Origin: Bin80 sp965209015
Lineage (GTDB): Bacteria > Bacteroidota > Rhodothermia > Rhodothermales > Bin80
Reading direction: 5' to 3'
Assembly (NCBI GenBank): GCA_965209015.1
Contig: OZ242367.1
Span: 2,170,001 to 2,234,000, forward strand
Length of the DNA stretch: 64,000 nt
Shown: positions 27,055 to 36,694 of the stretch, piece by piece
How the letters are laid out: each line of letters starts with the position of its first letter
Position numbering within the stretch: the stretch's first letter is position 1
The notes under the pieces: generated by a model
Database searches by the model: none
What the model was told of the DNA's origin: nothing
Seen by the model: the letters and a program-made list of their open reading frames with translations, nothing else
Made by a program: the position numbers and the translations under genes

Positions 27055-28304
27055 AATATCTATCGTTCTTTGTGATCCCCTTTCTGGTTCCTTTGTCTCT
27101 TCAGGCACAATCTATTGACAATGGTCTGAGGGTACGGGCCGTCAACTATAAACATGATTCTGGTGAAGGTCGCCTGGATCTATTCACCGAAATCCCTTAC
27201 TCCCGACTCACATTTGAGGCAACCCCAAACGGATTCATTGCTCAGTATCGGGTGAAGACAGAGATTACAACCCTTGACCCAGACAATAGACCCCGAAACG
27301 TGATTCTTTCTCCCGTTTGGGAACAGACCGTCACAGAGGCCATCTATGCGAATACCATCGCAAGAGAATTGAGCGATTTTTCAACTTATTCAGCATTCTT
27401 AGAACCTGCCAACTACCTTGTATCGGTCACCCTCACAGATCTGAACTCATCTACCATCTACTATCGTGAAATTTCAGTTCAGCAACGCGAATATCCTGCA
27501 CCCGTATCGCTCAGTGATGTTGTGCTACTTGCTGGATTTGATGCGGAACGTCAGACCATCCTCCCACATATTTCTACTGATGTTGAAGCTGGAGATCTTC
27601 AGATCTACTTTGAGGTGTATGCGGATCAGGCACACAGTTTACTAGTCACAAAGCTGCTCCGTCAGCGGAGTGGTCGACCTCAGTCTAACCTGCCCTACCA
27701 ATGGTCTGATACATTGGCGATTGGCGCGGGACGTCACCAACAGATTGCTTATATCCCGGCCAGAAATCTTGAATTTGGAAAGTATGACTTAATAGTGATG
27801 ATCCAAAACATGGCTGGAGACACCCTGGACCGATCACTCTATCCTCTAAGCATCCGGTGGAGTGGCTTGAATTCGTATCTCAATAATTTAAGTCAAGCGA
27901 TTGACCAATTATCCTACATTGCTCGAGGCACTGAAATGCAAGAGTTTCGCCGTGCTTCTAGTGACTCGGAACGCAGGGACCTCCTTGAAGATTTCTGGGA
28001 AAAACGTGACCCAACTCCCTCAACCATTCGGAATGAGGCAATGGAAGAGCATTACTATCGCATTGATTATTCCAATCAGAATTTTGGTCAGCAAATTCCT
28101 GGTTGGCAATCAGATCGGGGGCATGTATTCGTTCTGCATGGCCATCCTGACGAAGTCCGCCGCCAGACCTTCAGTTACAATACTAAACCTTGGGAAGTTT
28201 GGTATTTTTTTCAGATCGGTCGACAGTTTATGTTTGTTGATAAAACCGGATTTGGCGACTATGAACTGGTATTGCCGGTCTGGGACGAACGTACCCGAAT
28301 TTAG
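27051..28304 (+). CDS. GWxTD domain-containing exported protein
   Basis: A 417-residue protein with signal peptide MKYLSFFVIPFLVPLSLQA. The C-terminal 150 residues carry the GWxTD-type domain: DFWEKRDPTPST, then PGWQSDRGHVFVLHGHPDEV near residue 352 (here the motif reads GWQSD) and PWEVWYFF. The domain is common in secreted proteins of Bacteroidota, Acidobacteria and related phyla, with no known activity. The N-terminal part is beta-rich. It is coupled to ftsY and followed by fmt 6 bp later. Confidence 0.82.
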   Translation: MKYLSFFVIPFLVPLSLQAQSIDNGLRVRAVNYKHDSGEGRLDLFTEIPYSRLTFEATPNGFIAQYRVKTEITTLDPDNRPRNVILSPVWEQTVTEAIYANTIARELSDFSTYSAFLEPANYLVSVTLTDLNSSTIYYREISVQQREYPAPVSLSDVVLLAGFDAERQTILPHISTDVEAGDLQIYFEVYADQAHSLLVTKLLRQRSGRPQSNLPYQWSDTLAIGAGRHQQIAYIPARNLEFGKYDLIVMIQNMAGDTLDRSLYPLSIRWSGLNSYLNNLSQAIDQLSYIARGTEMQEFRRASSDSERRDLLEDFWEKRDPTPSTIRNEAMEEHYYRIDYSNQNFGQQIPGWQSDRGHVFVLHGHPDEVRRQTFSYNTKPWEVWYFFQIGRQFMFVDKTGFGDYELVLPVWDERTRI

Positions 28305-28310
28305 AGAGAC

Positions 28311-29231
28311 ATGCGAATCATATTTATGGGTACCCCCGAGTTTGCTGTGCCCTCGCTGGAAGGATTGGTTGCGGGAGGGTTCCGACCCGTCGCCGTCGTG
28401 ACCGGACCGGATCGTCCCCGCGGACGAGGGCAGAAACTGATACCAACCGCAGTGAAACAGGCAGCTCAGCGTTTAGGAATTGAAAGCCTGATTCAGCCGG
28501 AATCGGTTAAAGATCCTAAATTTGTAGCACAGATTGAACGATTAAAGTGTGACGTCCAAGTCGTTGTGGCATTCCGAATTTTGCCCTATGAAGTATTTTC
28601 ACAGGCCAGACTCGGTGCCTTCAACCTTCATGCGTCGCTATTACCGAGATTTCGAGGGGCCGCTCCGATCAACCGAGCTCTAATGGAAGGAGTAACCACA
28701 ACAGGTGTGACCACTTTTTTTCTCAAACGCGGGGTAGATACCGGGAATATCATTCTTCAATGGCCTACAACAGTCCCCCCAGACGAGACCGCTGGAAGTC
28801 TACATGATAGACTTGCTAAGCTTGGTGCCTCAGCAGTATTGGAAACAACCAGACGGATTGCCAAAGGATGCGCAGAGGAATTCCCTCAAGATGATACATT
28901 GATGACACCTGCCCCCAAAATTTTTCGGGAGGACTGCCGAATCCATTGGGATGAGCCTGCATATCGTGTCCACAATCACTGCAGAGGTCTCTCTCCCTCC
29001 CCTGGTGCTTGGACTCTCTGGAAATCAGGAACACTTAAAATATTAGGAACCCTTGTAGTCGAGGGTACAGGCAAGCCAGGGGCAGTTATCAGAGCAGATG
29101 ACCATATTATAGTTGCCTGTCAAACAGGTGCAATTGCTATTACCCATCTGCAGGCACCCGGGCAGCGTGTTCTTGGAGCAAAAGATTTTCTGAATGGTCA
29201 TCCGATTGCTCCTGGATCGCTTCTATCGTGA
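28311..29231 (+). CDS. fmt: Methionyl-tRNA formyltransferase Fmt
   Basis: A 306-residue enzyme that formylates Met-tRNA for initiation. The N-terminus MRIIFMGTPEFAVPSLEGL is canonical, followed by TGPDRPRGRGQKL, the catalytic NLHASLLPRFRGAAPI (Asn, His, with Asp later in the motif RGVDTGNI) and the smaller C-terminal OB-type domain. It lies 6 bp after the GWxTD gene and before moxR. Length and motifs are complete. Confidence 0.95.
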   Translation: MRIIFMGTPEFAVPSLEGLVAGGFRPVAVVTGPDRPRGRGQKLIPTAVKQAAQRLGIESLIQPESVKDPKFVAQIERLKCDVQVVVAFRILPYEVFSQARLGAFNLHASLLPRFRGAAPINRALMEGVTTTGVTTFFLKRGVDTGNIILQWPTTVPPDETAGSLHDRLAKLGASAVLETTRRIAKGCAEEFPQDDTLMTPAPKIFREDCRIHWDEPAYRVHNHCRGLSPSPGAWTLWKSGTLKILGTLVVEGTGKPGAVIRADDHIIVACQTGAIAITHLQAPGQRVLGAKDFLNGHPIAPGSLLS

Positions 29232-29284
29232 ACATGATCGGGGAGATCGCGTAAGCGCGCCTGCGTAAATTAGTTCAGTACCCA

Positions 29285-30280
29285 ATGACCAATTTTGATC
29301 TTGCTCAGGTGAGTGAACGGATTCGGGTTGAGAGTGCGTTCATCGACGATTTGCGCTCGGAAATTGGCCGAGTCATTGTCGGACAAAACTACATGATTGA
29401 GCGTCTACTGATTGGTTTACTGGCTTCAGGTCACGTACTATTGGAAGGCGTCCCTGGTCTGGCCAAAACCTTGACAGTGAGTTCTCTGGCACAAGCGATA
29501 GGAGGAAATTTTCAGCGGATTCAGTTTACACCTGATCTGCTCCCCGCAGACCTTTTGGGTACGCTGATCTACAATCCACAAACCGGAAACTTTTCTATTA
29601 AAAAAGGTCCATTGTTCACAAATATTGTTCTGGCAGACGAGGTTAATCGCTCCCCAGCGAAGGTGCAGAGTGCTCTACTGGAAAGCATGCAAGAGCGACA
29701 GATTACGATCGGGGAGACGACATTCATGCTGGAAGAACCCTTCCTTGTTCTTGCAACTCAAAACCCGATTGAACAGGAAGGAACCTACCCCTTACCCGAA
29801 GCCCAAGTTGATCGCTTTATGTTGAAGATCAAGGTGGACTATCCCTCTCATCAAGAAGAGCTTGAGATCATGCGTCGCATGGCACAGACGAACTCGGGTA
29901 TTGAAGTTCAAGCCGTAGTTCAGCCAAAAAAAATTCTATCTGCACGAGTGGTTCTCAATGAACTCTACATGGATGAGCGTGTCGAACGCTATATCGTAGA
30001 TCTAATCATTGCTACGCGTGAGCCCGCTGCCTTTCAATTAGCCGGATTAATCCCTCTGATTGAATACGGGGCATCCCCCAGAGCAACAATAAACCTCAAT
30101 CTTGCAGCACGAGCCCATGCGTTCCTCAACCATCGGGCATATGTAACTCCAGAGGATGTTCGTTCTGTTGCCATGGATGTGCTGCGCCATCGCGTGGTTG
30201 TAACTTATGAAGCCGAGGCAGAAGAGATGGAACCTGAGAGAATCATTCAGAAAATCCTTGACACGATTGAGGTTCCTTAA
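29285..30280 (+). CDS. MoxR-family AAA+ ATPase
   Basis: A 331-residue AAA+ protein of the MoxR group, which act as chaperones that help to activate metalloenzymes or cell-envelope proteins, often with VWA-domain partners. Walker A is GVPGLAKT (about residues 58-65), Walker B is VLADEVNRS and sensor/Arg-finger regions are in ATQNPIEQEGTYPLPEAQVDRFM. The lid domain has GASPRATINL. No VWA or DUF58 partner is seen in the next genes, so its partner may lie elsewhere. It starts 53 bp after fmt. Confidence 0.93.
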   Translation: MTNFDLAQVSERIRVESAFIDDLRSEIGRVIVGQNYMIERLLIGLLASGHVLLEGVPGLAKTLTVSSLAQAIGGNFQRIQFTPDLLPADLLGTLIYNPQTGNFSIKKGPLFTNIVLADEVNRSPAKVQSALLESMQERQITIGETTFMLEEPFLVLATQNPIEQEGTYPLPEAQVDRFMLKIKVDYPSHQEELEIMRRMAQTNSGIEVQAVVQPKKILSARVVLNELYMDERVERYIVDLIIATREPAAFQLAGLIPLIEYGASPRATINLNLAARAHAFLNHRAYVTPEDVRSVAMDVLRHRVVVTYEAEAEEMEPERIIQKILDTIEVP

Positions 30281-30371
30281 TTTTCCGAAATATGCGATCG
30301 GATGGACCTAATTATTTTCAAAATGATGCCCCTTCATCCTAACTCCTGCAATATGAACTATTCTGTACAGG

Positions 30372-30402
30372 TTGTATTTTAACCGCTGTCATTGTATATT
30401 TG
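30372..30402 (+). promoter_or_regulatory. Candidate TTG / TATATTTG promoter for the M23 peptidase gene
   Basis: TTG at 30372-30374 and TATATTTG at 30395-30402 are separated by 20 bp, the spacing and sequence of the Bacteroidota vegetative promoter. Transcription would start near 30409. A hairpin (TGTCC, loop GTAA, GGACA at 30413-30426) would then form at the very 5' end of the message, 38 nt before the start codon of the peptidase. Pattern match only. Confidence 0.45.
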
Positions 30403-30464
30403 CACGGTTCCTTGTCCGTAAGGACATGGAAACCCTAACTCTTACATAATGAAAACCCCAAGGA

Positions 30465-31436
30465 ATGAGTTTTAGGAGATACAAAATTGATCCTGATACA
30501 CTTAGTTTTGTACCGGTGCGCTTCGGTTGGCCCCACCCTCTGCTATTGAGTGTGGGAGTTGCTCTGCTTTGTGCAGTGGTATGGTTTACTGTTGATCACC
30601 TATCTGTGTCAATGCAAGAGCGGATCCTGATTGCAGAGAACCAAGCCCTACAAGAGGAGCTTGCTGATTCTCGCTATCGAGTAACTGATCTGATGGAAGA
30701 AGTGGACGAACTATCAGAAACCGACCGTGAGTTATACCGGCTAATTCTTCAGGCAGATACGATTCCAGAGGATGTAAGACAAGTAGGAATCGGCGGCGCG
30801 GATCCCTACAGCCATTTTGATGGCTTCAGTAAATCCACTGCCACACTTCTTCGGGATCATGCCGAAATTTTAGATGAACTTGAACGGAAGGTTGCCCTTC
30901 AAAATGCAAGTTATCGACATCTCGAAACTCTGGGACTCAAAAGAGCGGAATCTTTTTTGCAACTCCCTACGATTCAACCAACTCAGGGACATCTCTCCTC
31001 TACGTACGGTGTCCGGTTCCATCCTATCCTCCACTATCGAAGAATGCATTCTGGTGTAGATATTTCTGTGCCCATTAACACTCCGGTATATGCTACGGGA
31101 GGTGGAATTATTGAGGAAGTCGGATACTCGAGCATTGGATACGGTAGATATATTTTGATTGATCATCCCAAAGCTGGATATAAGACGCTCTACGGTCATC
31201 TGAATCAAGAGATGTCTGGGATCAAGAAAGGGGTCCGTGTGATTCGTGGACAACAGATAGCACTTAGCGGCAATACTGGGTTGAGTACCGCTCCCCATGT
31301 TCACTATGAGGTGCGCGATCAGAACAATCAATCATTGAACCCCATCTATTTTTTTGGACCAAGCATGTCACCGCAGGAATACCATGCACTGTTAAATGAA
31401 GCAGAAAAGAATAGCCAACTTCCGTCACTTGACTGA
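30465..31436 (+). CDS. M23 family metallopeptidase (LytM-type) with inner-membrane anchor
   Basis: A 323-residue protein with one N-terminal membrane segment (about residues 24-46) and a coiled-coil stretch (about 50-95) before the catalytic domain. The zinc ligands are visible in MHSGVDISVP (HxxxD, near residue 193) and HVHYEV (HxH, near 278), with STYGVRFHPI just before. These domains cleave peptidoglycan cross-links or regulate amidases; the layout (membrane anchor, coiled coil, LytM) resembles that of cell-shape or division factors. All catalytic residues are present, so it is probably active. It stands apart from moxR behind its own promoter candidate. Confidence 0.9.
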   Translation: MSFRRYKIDPDTLSFVPVRFGWPHPLLLSVGVALLCAVVWFTVDHLSVSMQERILIAENQALQEELADSRYRVTDLMEEVDELSETDRELYRLILQADTIPEDVRQVGIGGADPYSHFDGFSKSTATLLRDHAEILDELERKVALQNASYRHLETLGLKRAESFLQLPTIQPTQGHLSSTYGVRFHPILHYRRMHSGVDISVPINTPVYATGGGIIEEVGYSSIGYGRYILIDHPKAGYKTLYGHLNQEMSGIKKGVRVIRGQQIALSGNTGLSTAPHVHYEVRDQNNQSLNPIYFFGPSMSPQEYHALLNEAEKNSQLPSLD

Positions 31437-31522
31437 GTGCTATAACCTGTACCGAACAAAACCATTCCTCTTCATTGCATAAAATCCCACCATATGTGGA
31501 TCATTAACTATAGGAATTCATA

Positions 31523-31744
31523 ATGGGATACTGGACTCTTGAACTGGCCTCGTATCTTGAAGATGCCCCTTGGCCAGCTACCCAAGAAGAGCTCATTGAC
31601 TATGCGGAACGCACAGGAGCTCCATTTGAAGTCACCGAAAACCTTCGAGAATTGGAAGACGAAGGAGAACCCTACGAAAGTATGGATGAAGTATGGCCCG
31701 ACTATCCGACGGCTGACGACGATTTTTATTTCGAAGACGAGTAG
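31523..31744 (+). CDS. DUF2795-type small acidic protein
   Basis: A 73-residue acidic protein. YLEDAPWPATQEELIDYAERTG and then LEDEGEPYESMDEVWPDYPT match what I recall of the DUF2795 family, widespread in Bacteroidota and other phyla and lacking a known function. The C-terminus is an acidic tail (DDDFYFEDE). The end of this gene overlaps the probable start of the tamL-like gene by 59 bp in a different frame, suggesting translational coupling. Confidence 0.85.
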   Translation: MGYWTLELASYLEDAPWPATQEELIDYAERTGAPFEVTENLRELEDEGEPYESMDEVWPDYPTADDDFYFEDE

Positions 31745-34136
31745 GTGGGGGCTGTACCTACTCATACTGACTGGATGTCTCTCGTCAGCCATTGCACAAT
31801 CTCTTCCTGATCCACCTCACATTGCAGATGTGCGATTTGAGGGAGATTTTGACTTCTCTCGTGAGGTTCTCCAAAATAACATTCAAACTACCCCGAATCG
31901 AAAATTCATAGGACTTCGGGGAGTGTACTGGTGGCTCTGGCTCTATCGAGTCGGCGAAGCTGGAACCTTTGGCCCACGTTTGAGCAGGGCCTTGATGAGC
32001 ATTGGAGAACCTCCTTCCCTTTTGGATGAGAGTATTCTTGAAGCGGACCTTGAACAACTGCGTATTTTCTTTGAGCGAGAAGGCTACCTCCAGTCGGAAA
32101 TTGATTACAACATCAAGGTGAAAGGCCGTCAAGCTCATGTGACTTTTTGCATTGTCCAGGGGCCTGCGACGGTCGTTCGTCATGTAGCCTATACAGGACT
32201 GGACAGTCTTAGTACTCTACATCGCCAACAACTCCTAGAGTCCTCACTCTTCTCCCCCTTATCAAATCAATCACTCCTTCGCTATAGAGCATCACCGAAG
32301 CGATTCAGAGAAAATAGTCTGATTGAGGAACGGCGCAGGATTTTGACTGCCCTGCGAAATATGGGATATGCTACCGTAACTCGGGATTCGATTCGAGCTA
32401 TTGTAACTCCGGTAGCTGTGGATTCTTTTGACGTAGAGTTACGTATCCGTACAGGTAAGCGCTTCCGCTACGGTGCAGTTGAGTTCCTGGTTGAGGGGCC
32501 AGAGGCTTCTATGCCCACACGGGAAGATACCCTATCCATCGGAGGAGACACCTCTGGGCTAGTAACCTCCAGAATTCGGGGTGACCGACGAATCAAGAGT
32601 TCTCTCTTGGCTAAGTCCCTTGATCTTCGTCCTGGGAATTGGTTCAGTCAATCTGAAATCCAATCAACCAAACGGCGCCTCGAGTCTACTGGAATTTTTT
32701 CGTTCACCGATATCGTGTCCTTGGAACCGACCGACCAGATACTTCCTCATCGGATCACCGTTCGAACCCGCCCCCGCCATCAATTTCTATTTTCGACCTT
32801 CATTCGACAAATCAATGAGACGATTGGGGATGTCGGGAATGAATTAGGGGGAGGAGTGGGAATGACATACAAAAATGCAAATATGTTTGGCGGCGGCGAA
32901 TTACTCAGCATAAGTTCAACTGGCTCTGTGGCTGCGGATTTTGATACAACCTTCTTCTCTTCTACGTTGGCAGAATTTTCTGCAACAGTTAGTTTACCCT
33001 ACCTGGTTGCCCCTTTTCGGAGATTAAACTCCTCTCTGAATCTATTTCAGGACAGAACCCGATTTTCGTTAAGTTTCCTCACTGCTCGACGTGAAGATTT
33101 AAGTCTGATCATTCGCGGTCGAGCAACAGCACGTATCCGATTTGAATTGCAACACAATCCTCACATCACCTCTATAATTGATGTTATGGATCTTAGTCTG
33201 AGCCAACCAGATACACTGAGGGGCTTTGAGTCTAGATTCCTCAGCCGTGTCTTGGGAACCGAAGGGCCCTCACCCGTCATTGATCCGATCCAGCGTGCAC
33301 AAATCCTTGAAGATTATACTCAACCCCAGATCAATAATGCGATCCGCTATACTTTTCGATCGGAGCGTGGTAATCCTCTACGGAAGAATGATGGGCATAG
33401 CTATGAAGCGAGTATTGAATTGGGTGGGATGTTGCCATATTTCCTGGATCAATACGTCTTTACCCCGGACACCTTAGAGCAAAGCCTGCGACTCCTCTCT
33501 TTTGTAGGGAGTGAATCTGAGGCTAATTATCGACAGTATATTCGATTGGCCGGTAGTATTCGTCAATATTATCGCCTGAGTAATCGGACAGTATTGGCCA
33601 CAAAATTCACTGGCGGCTGGGTTCATCCCATTGGAAAAGCTACGGTTGCACCATTTACTCATCGCTTCTACAGTGGCGGGGCTTCAAGCATACGAGGGTG
33701 GGGACTTCGGCAACTGGGACCTGGCGCAGCAAGCTTCATACAGTTGAGTAATAATCAACAAGAAACGAATCTGTTGGGAGGCGATATTAAACTGGAGACA
33801 AGTGTAGAATTACGCCAGACTATGATTGAGGATCGTCTGGGAGCAGACTGGATACTGACCACATTTGTAGACGCAGGAAATGTATGGTTCGGTCCGCGGA
33901 ATCCCGGATTCCCGTCATTGATCCCAGGGCAACCCACGGGACAGTTTATTTTTCAAAATATATTACGTGAAATGGGGGTCGGCTGGGGAGTCGGCGTTCG
34001 CATTTCATGGGCTTATCTGGTTGCCAGATTTGATATGGCGGTCCGAGCATATGATCCCGCAAGACCGAATCTAGAGTTTTTTCCTACGGGTTTTCGTAAC
34101 TGGATTGGATATCTTCGCCTTGGCCATGCCTTCTAA
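31686..34136 (+). CDS. TamL/BamA-like Omp85 outer-membrane assembly lipoprotein
   Basis: An 816-residue protein when started at the ATG 31686, inside the DUF2795 gene. The frame is open further up, but in front of the signal sequence this is the nearest ATG. The signal (SKTSRWGLYLLILTGC) carries a possible lipobox, LTGC, and then SSAIAQ. POTRA-like repeats span about residues 60-380, and the C-terminal half is an Omp85 barrel with the loop-6 motif IRGW in GGASSIRGWGLRQLG (near residue 665) and a terminal WIGYLRLGHAF. TamL is the lipidated TamA counterpart of Bacteroidota, which works with TamB in outer-membrane insertion. Lipidation is inferred. The 3' end overlaps rlmD by 32 bp. Confidence 0.83.
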   Translation: MKYGPTIRRLTTIFISKTSRWGLYLLILTGCLSSAIAQSLPDPPHIADVRFEGDFDFSREVLQNNIQTTPNRKFIGLRGVYWWLWLYRVGEAGTFGPRLSRALMSIGEPPSLLDESILEADLEQLRIFFEREGYLQSEIDYNIKVKGRQAHVTFCIVQGPATVVRHVAYTGLDSLSTLHRQQLLESSLFSPLSNQSLLRYRASPKRFRENSLIEERRRILTALRNMGYATVTRDSIRAIVTPVAVDSFDVELRIRTGKRFRYGAVEFLVEGPEASMPTREDTLSIGGDTSGLVTSRIRGDRRIKSSLLAKSLDLRPGNWFSQSEIQSTKRRLESTGIFSFTDIVSLEPTDQILPHRITVRTRPRHQFLFSTFIRQINETIGDVGNELGGGVGMTYKNANMFGGGELLSISSTGSVAADFDTTFFSSTLAEFSATVSLPYLVAPFRRLNSSLNLFQDRTRFSLSFLTARREDLSLIIRGRATARIRFELQHNPHITSIIDVMDLSLSQPDTLRGFESRFLSRVLGTEGPSPVIDPIQRAQILEDYTQPQINNAIRYTFRSERGNPLRKNDGHSYEASIELGGMLPYFLDQYVFTPDTLEQSLRLLSFVGSESEANYRQYIRLAGSIRQYYRLSNRTVLATKFTGGWVHPIGKATVAPFTHRFYSGGASSIRGWGLRQLGPGAASFIQLSNNQQETNLLGGDIKLETSVELRQTMIEDRLGADWILTTFVDAGNVWFGPRNPGFPSLIPGQPTGQFIFQNILREMGVGWGVGVRISWAYLVARFDMAVRAYDPARPNLEFFPTGFRNWIGYLRLGHAF

Positions 34137-35574
34137 TTCACTCAATACTGAACAGAATCACATGTCGCAGCGGCTTCTGCGTGGGGATGTGTTGGACTTA
34201 ACTTTGGAGAAAGTAGCCGATCGTGGAAAGTGCTTAGGGTACCATAACGGTCAGGTTGTATTCGTCTCGCATGCTCTAGCAGGTGAGAATGTTCGGGCGA
34301 AGGTTGTCAGGCGGCGCAAAAAGTTTGTGGAGGCACAACTTCTGGAGATCTTAGCACCCTCTCCAAGCCGCATTGAGCCGCGTTGTGACTATTTTAAGAG
34401 TTGTGGTGGTTGCACCCTCCAGCATGTTAACTATTCGCAACAGTTGGAGGATAAGCATCAACTAGTTCGCGAGGCCATGACCCGTGAAGCGCACCTGCCA
34501 GACCTTGATGTTCGCAGTCCTCTGAAAGCTCCTATACCATATGGATATCGGAATAAAATGGAGTTTTCATTTTCTCCATACCGCTGGCTTACACCTGAGG
34601 AGATTGAGTCCAAAGAGATCTTTGATACCTCATTTGCTCTGGGGCTACATCCCACAAAAAATTTTGCAAAAATTGTGGATATCCATCGGTGCCATCTTCA
34701 AGGGGAGCGCAGTACCGCAGTCGTCAATGGAATTCGTCATCTTGCAAAACAACTGAAGTGGAGACCGTGGAACTGGCGTAAACATGAGGGATTTTTAAGA
34801 CATCTGGTGATCCGTCAATCTGCTCACCTGCCGGATTATATGGTAAATTTAATCACCTCTCGATATGACAAAGATTGTATGTCTCAACTCGAGGCCTACC
34901 TGAAAGAGCATCATCCTTATGTAACTACACTGGTAAATACGATTAATTCAACTCCTGCGCAGACTGCCTTTGGAGAGCAGACTGAGACCATCTTTGGCCC
35001 CGGTATCCTGAGAGATCGTATCGGTGAAATCAAGTTTGAAATTGCACCGGGTGCATTCTTTCAGACCAATACTCTTCAAGCTGAGCAACTTGTAAATGTC
35101 GTACGGAACCTCGCTGATCTCACGGCGAAGGATCATGTCTACGACTTATACTGTGGTACCGGAACCATGGCATTATCCTTAGCTCCGCATGCTGCTCAGG
35201 TGACTGGAATTGAGCTGATTGAGGATGCAATCCTCAATGCACGTAATAATGCAACCCTGAATCATATCCATAACTGCCGATTTATTTGTGGAGATATGCT
35301 CCGACTCTTGAAACCTGAGTTTATTCAGGAGTATGGCCCTCCAGATACTGTCGTGCTTGATCCTCCAAGAGCCGGAATGCATCCCAAAGTGGCTGAACAA
35401 GTATCCAGATTAGATGCTCGTAAGATTGTCTACGTAAGCTGTAATGTGCACTCACAGGCTCGCGATCTATCAATACTCTCGCGTTCCTATCGAGCTGTCG
35501 TTGCTCAACCTATTGATCTATTTCCCCAGACCCACCACATAGAGAACGTCGTTCTACTTGAGAGGAAGTTGTAG
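34105..35574 (+). CDS. rlmD: 23S rRNA (uracil1939-C5)-methyltransferase, RlmD-like
   Basis: A 489-residue RNA methyltransferase. An N-terminal TRAM domain (about residues 25-85) is followed by the iron-sulfur cluster cysteines in CDYFKSCGGC (94, 100, 103) and IHRCHLQ. The Rossmann domain has DLYCGTGTMALSLA, DPPRAGMHP and the catalytic Cys in VYVSCNVHS. Such enzymes methylate U1939 or U747 of 23S rRNA; RlmD and RlmC-type members are hard to separate by eye, and the length fits RlmD. The start at 34105 lies within the tamL-like gene; ATGs at 34126 and 34162 are alternatives. Confidence 0.85.
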   Translation: MDIFALAMPSNSLNTEQNHMSQRLLRGDVLDLTLEKVADRGKCLGYHNGQVVFVSHALAGENVRAKVVRRRKKFVEAQLLEILAPSPSRIEPRCDYFKSCGGCTLQHVNYSQQLEDKHQLVREAMTREAHLPDLDVRSPLKAPIPYGYRNKMEFSFSPYRWLTPEEIESKEIFDTSFALGLHPTKNFAKIVDIHRCHLQGERSTAVVNGIRHLAKQLKWRPWNWRKHEGFLRHLVIRQSAHLPDYMVNLITSRYDKDCMSQLEAYLKEHHPYVTTLVNTINSTPAQTAFGEQTETIFGPGILRDRIGEIKFEIAPGAFFQTNTLQAEQLVNVVRNLADLTAKDHVYDLYCGTGTMALSLAPHAAQVTGIELIEDAILNARNNATLNHIHNCRFICGDMLRLLKPEFIQEYGPPDTVVLDPPRAGMHPKVAEQVSRLDARKIVYVSCNVHSQARDLSILSRSYRAVVAQPIDLFPQTHHIENVVLLERKL

Positions 35575-35575
35575 A

Positions 35576-36544
35576 ATGGAGAAAATTGCATTTGTAACCG
35601 GAGGAACTGGCTTTGTTGGAAGTCATTTAGTAGAAGCATTACAGAAACGGGGCTACTCAGAGATTCGTTGCCTCGTGCGCTCTGAACCTAAATGGCTCAC
35701 CGGCTTGAATGTAAAGCATATATGTGGCACACTTGATGACGAGAGATTGATAAAAGAGTCTCTTGAGGGTGTCAATTTTGTCTATCATCTTGGTGCTCTG
35801 ACACGTGCACCAACCTGGAAGACGCTGTATGCCGCGAATGTATCTTCTACGATTCAGCTCATCAATACTGCTGCTGCTGCATCGGTTACCAAAATATGTG
35901 TTATTAGCAGTTTGGCAGTTGTGGGAAACAGCGGGCATGTGATGGCAGATGAATTAACACCCTGCCATCCAGTCTCTGGGTATGGGCGGAGTAAACTAGT
36001 CATGGAACATGCCCTTGGTGCTACAGATCTGCCGATCGTTATCCTCCGACCTCCGGTCGTTTACGGGCCACGAGATCGAGATCTTTTGACATTCTTTTCC
36101 GCTGTGAATCGCAGAATCTGTCTCGTACCCCGTGGGAGCCTCGGATTATCTCTTGTATACGTCAAAGATCTTGTCCGTGGCATGATTGAGGCTACTGAAT
36201 CCTCTAAGACGGTGGGGGAAACCTATTTTGTCGCAAATCAAGAGATCACTTCGTGGCAGATGCTGAATAATGCTACCGAGGCTGCGCTGGGGAAAAAAGC
36301 TCGTATGATTCAGATCCCGCGTTCCATTGTCATGCCATTTGGAGCCATCAGTGAATTCGTGGGAAAACTATCTGGGACGTACCCACCTCTGAACCGGGAA
36401 AAAGCGCGAGAAATTCTCCTCGCTACGATTCAATGTTCTTCAAAAAAAGCATTGGATGATTTTGGGTATACTTCTCGAATCTCCCTGAACGAGGGAGTTC
36501 AGGAGACCATCGCATGGTATCAAGAATATGGATGGCTGAAATAA
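35576..36544 (+). CDS. NAD-dependent epimerase/dehydratase family protein (extended SDR)
   Basis: A 322-residue extended SDR from the ATG at 35576 (MEKIAFVTGGTGFVGSHL), with the NAD-binding TGGTGFVGS and the catalytic YGRSKLVMEH (Tyr-x3-Lys). LRPPVVYGPRDRDLL is a substrate-loop block typical of sugar-nucleotide epimerases and 3-beta-HSD-like enzymes. The true substrate cannot be told. The gene starts 1 bp after rlmD and ends before the giant surface-protein gene, with which it converges. Confidence 0.87.
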   Translation: MEKIAFVTGGTGFVGSHLVEALQKRGYSEIRCLVRSEPKWLTGLNVKHICGTLDDERLIKESLEGVNFVYHLGALTRAPTWKTLYAANVSSTIQLINTAAAASVTKICVISSLAVVGNSGHVMADELTPCHPVSGYGRSKLVMEHALGATDLPIVILRPPVVYGPRDRDLLTFFSAVNRRICLVPRGSLGLSLVYVKDLVRGMIEATESSKTVGETYFVANQEITSWQMLNNATEAALGKKARMIQIPRSIVMPFGAISEFVGKLSGTYPPLNREKAREILLATIQCSSKKALDDFGYTSRISLNEGVQETIAWYQEYGWLK

Positions 36545-36655
36545 TTCCTTCTCGGAGAGCTTTCTTAGTGGCGCAGTAGAGATCTATGGGGATTCGATGG
36601 AATACTTGAATGTTCAATGAAAATGTTTTTTTGCAAGCAGTGACAAATTTTCTCC

Positions 36656-36679
36656 GTCACAGGGACTCAGAGTCCTGAC
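36656..36679. terminator. Candidate hairpin between convergent genes
   Basis: GTCA, then GGACTC, A, GAGTCC and TGAC form a stem with a 6-bp core and an outer 4-bp arm. It lies between the ends of the SDR gene (plus strand) and the giant gene (minus strand), so it could end transcription from either side. No run of T follows directly, so strength is doubtful. Confidence 0.35.
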
Positions 36680-36694
36680 GTTGAACATATTCCG

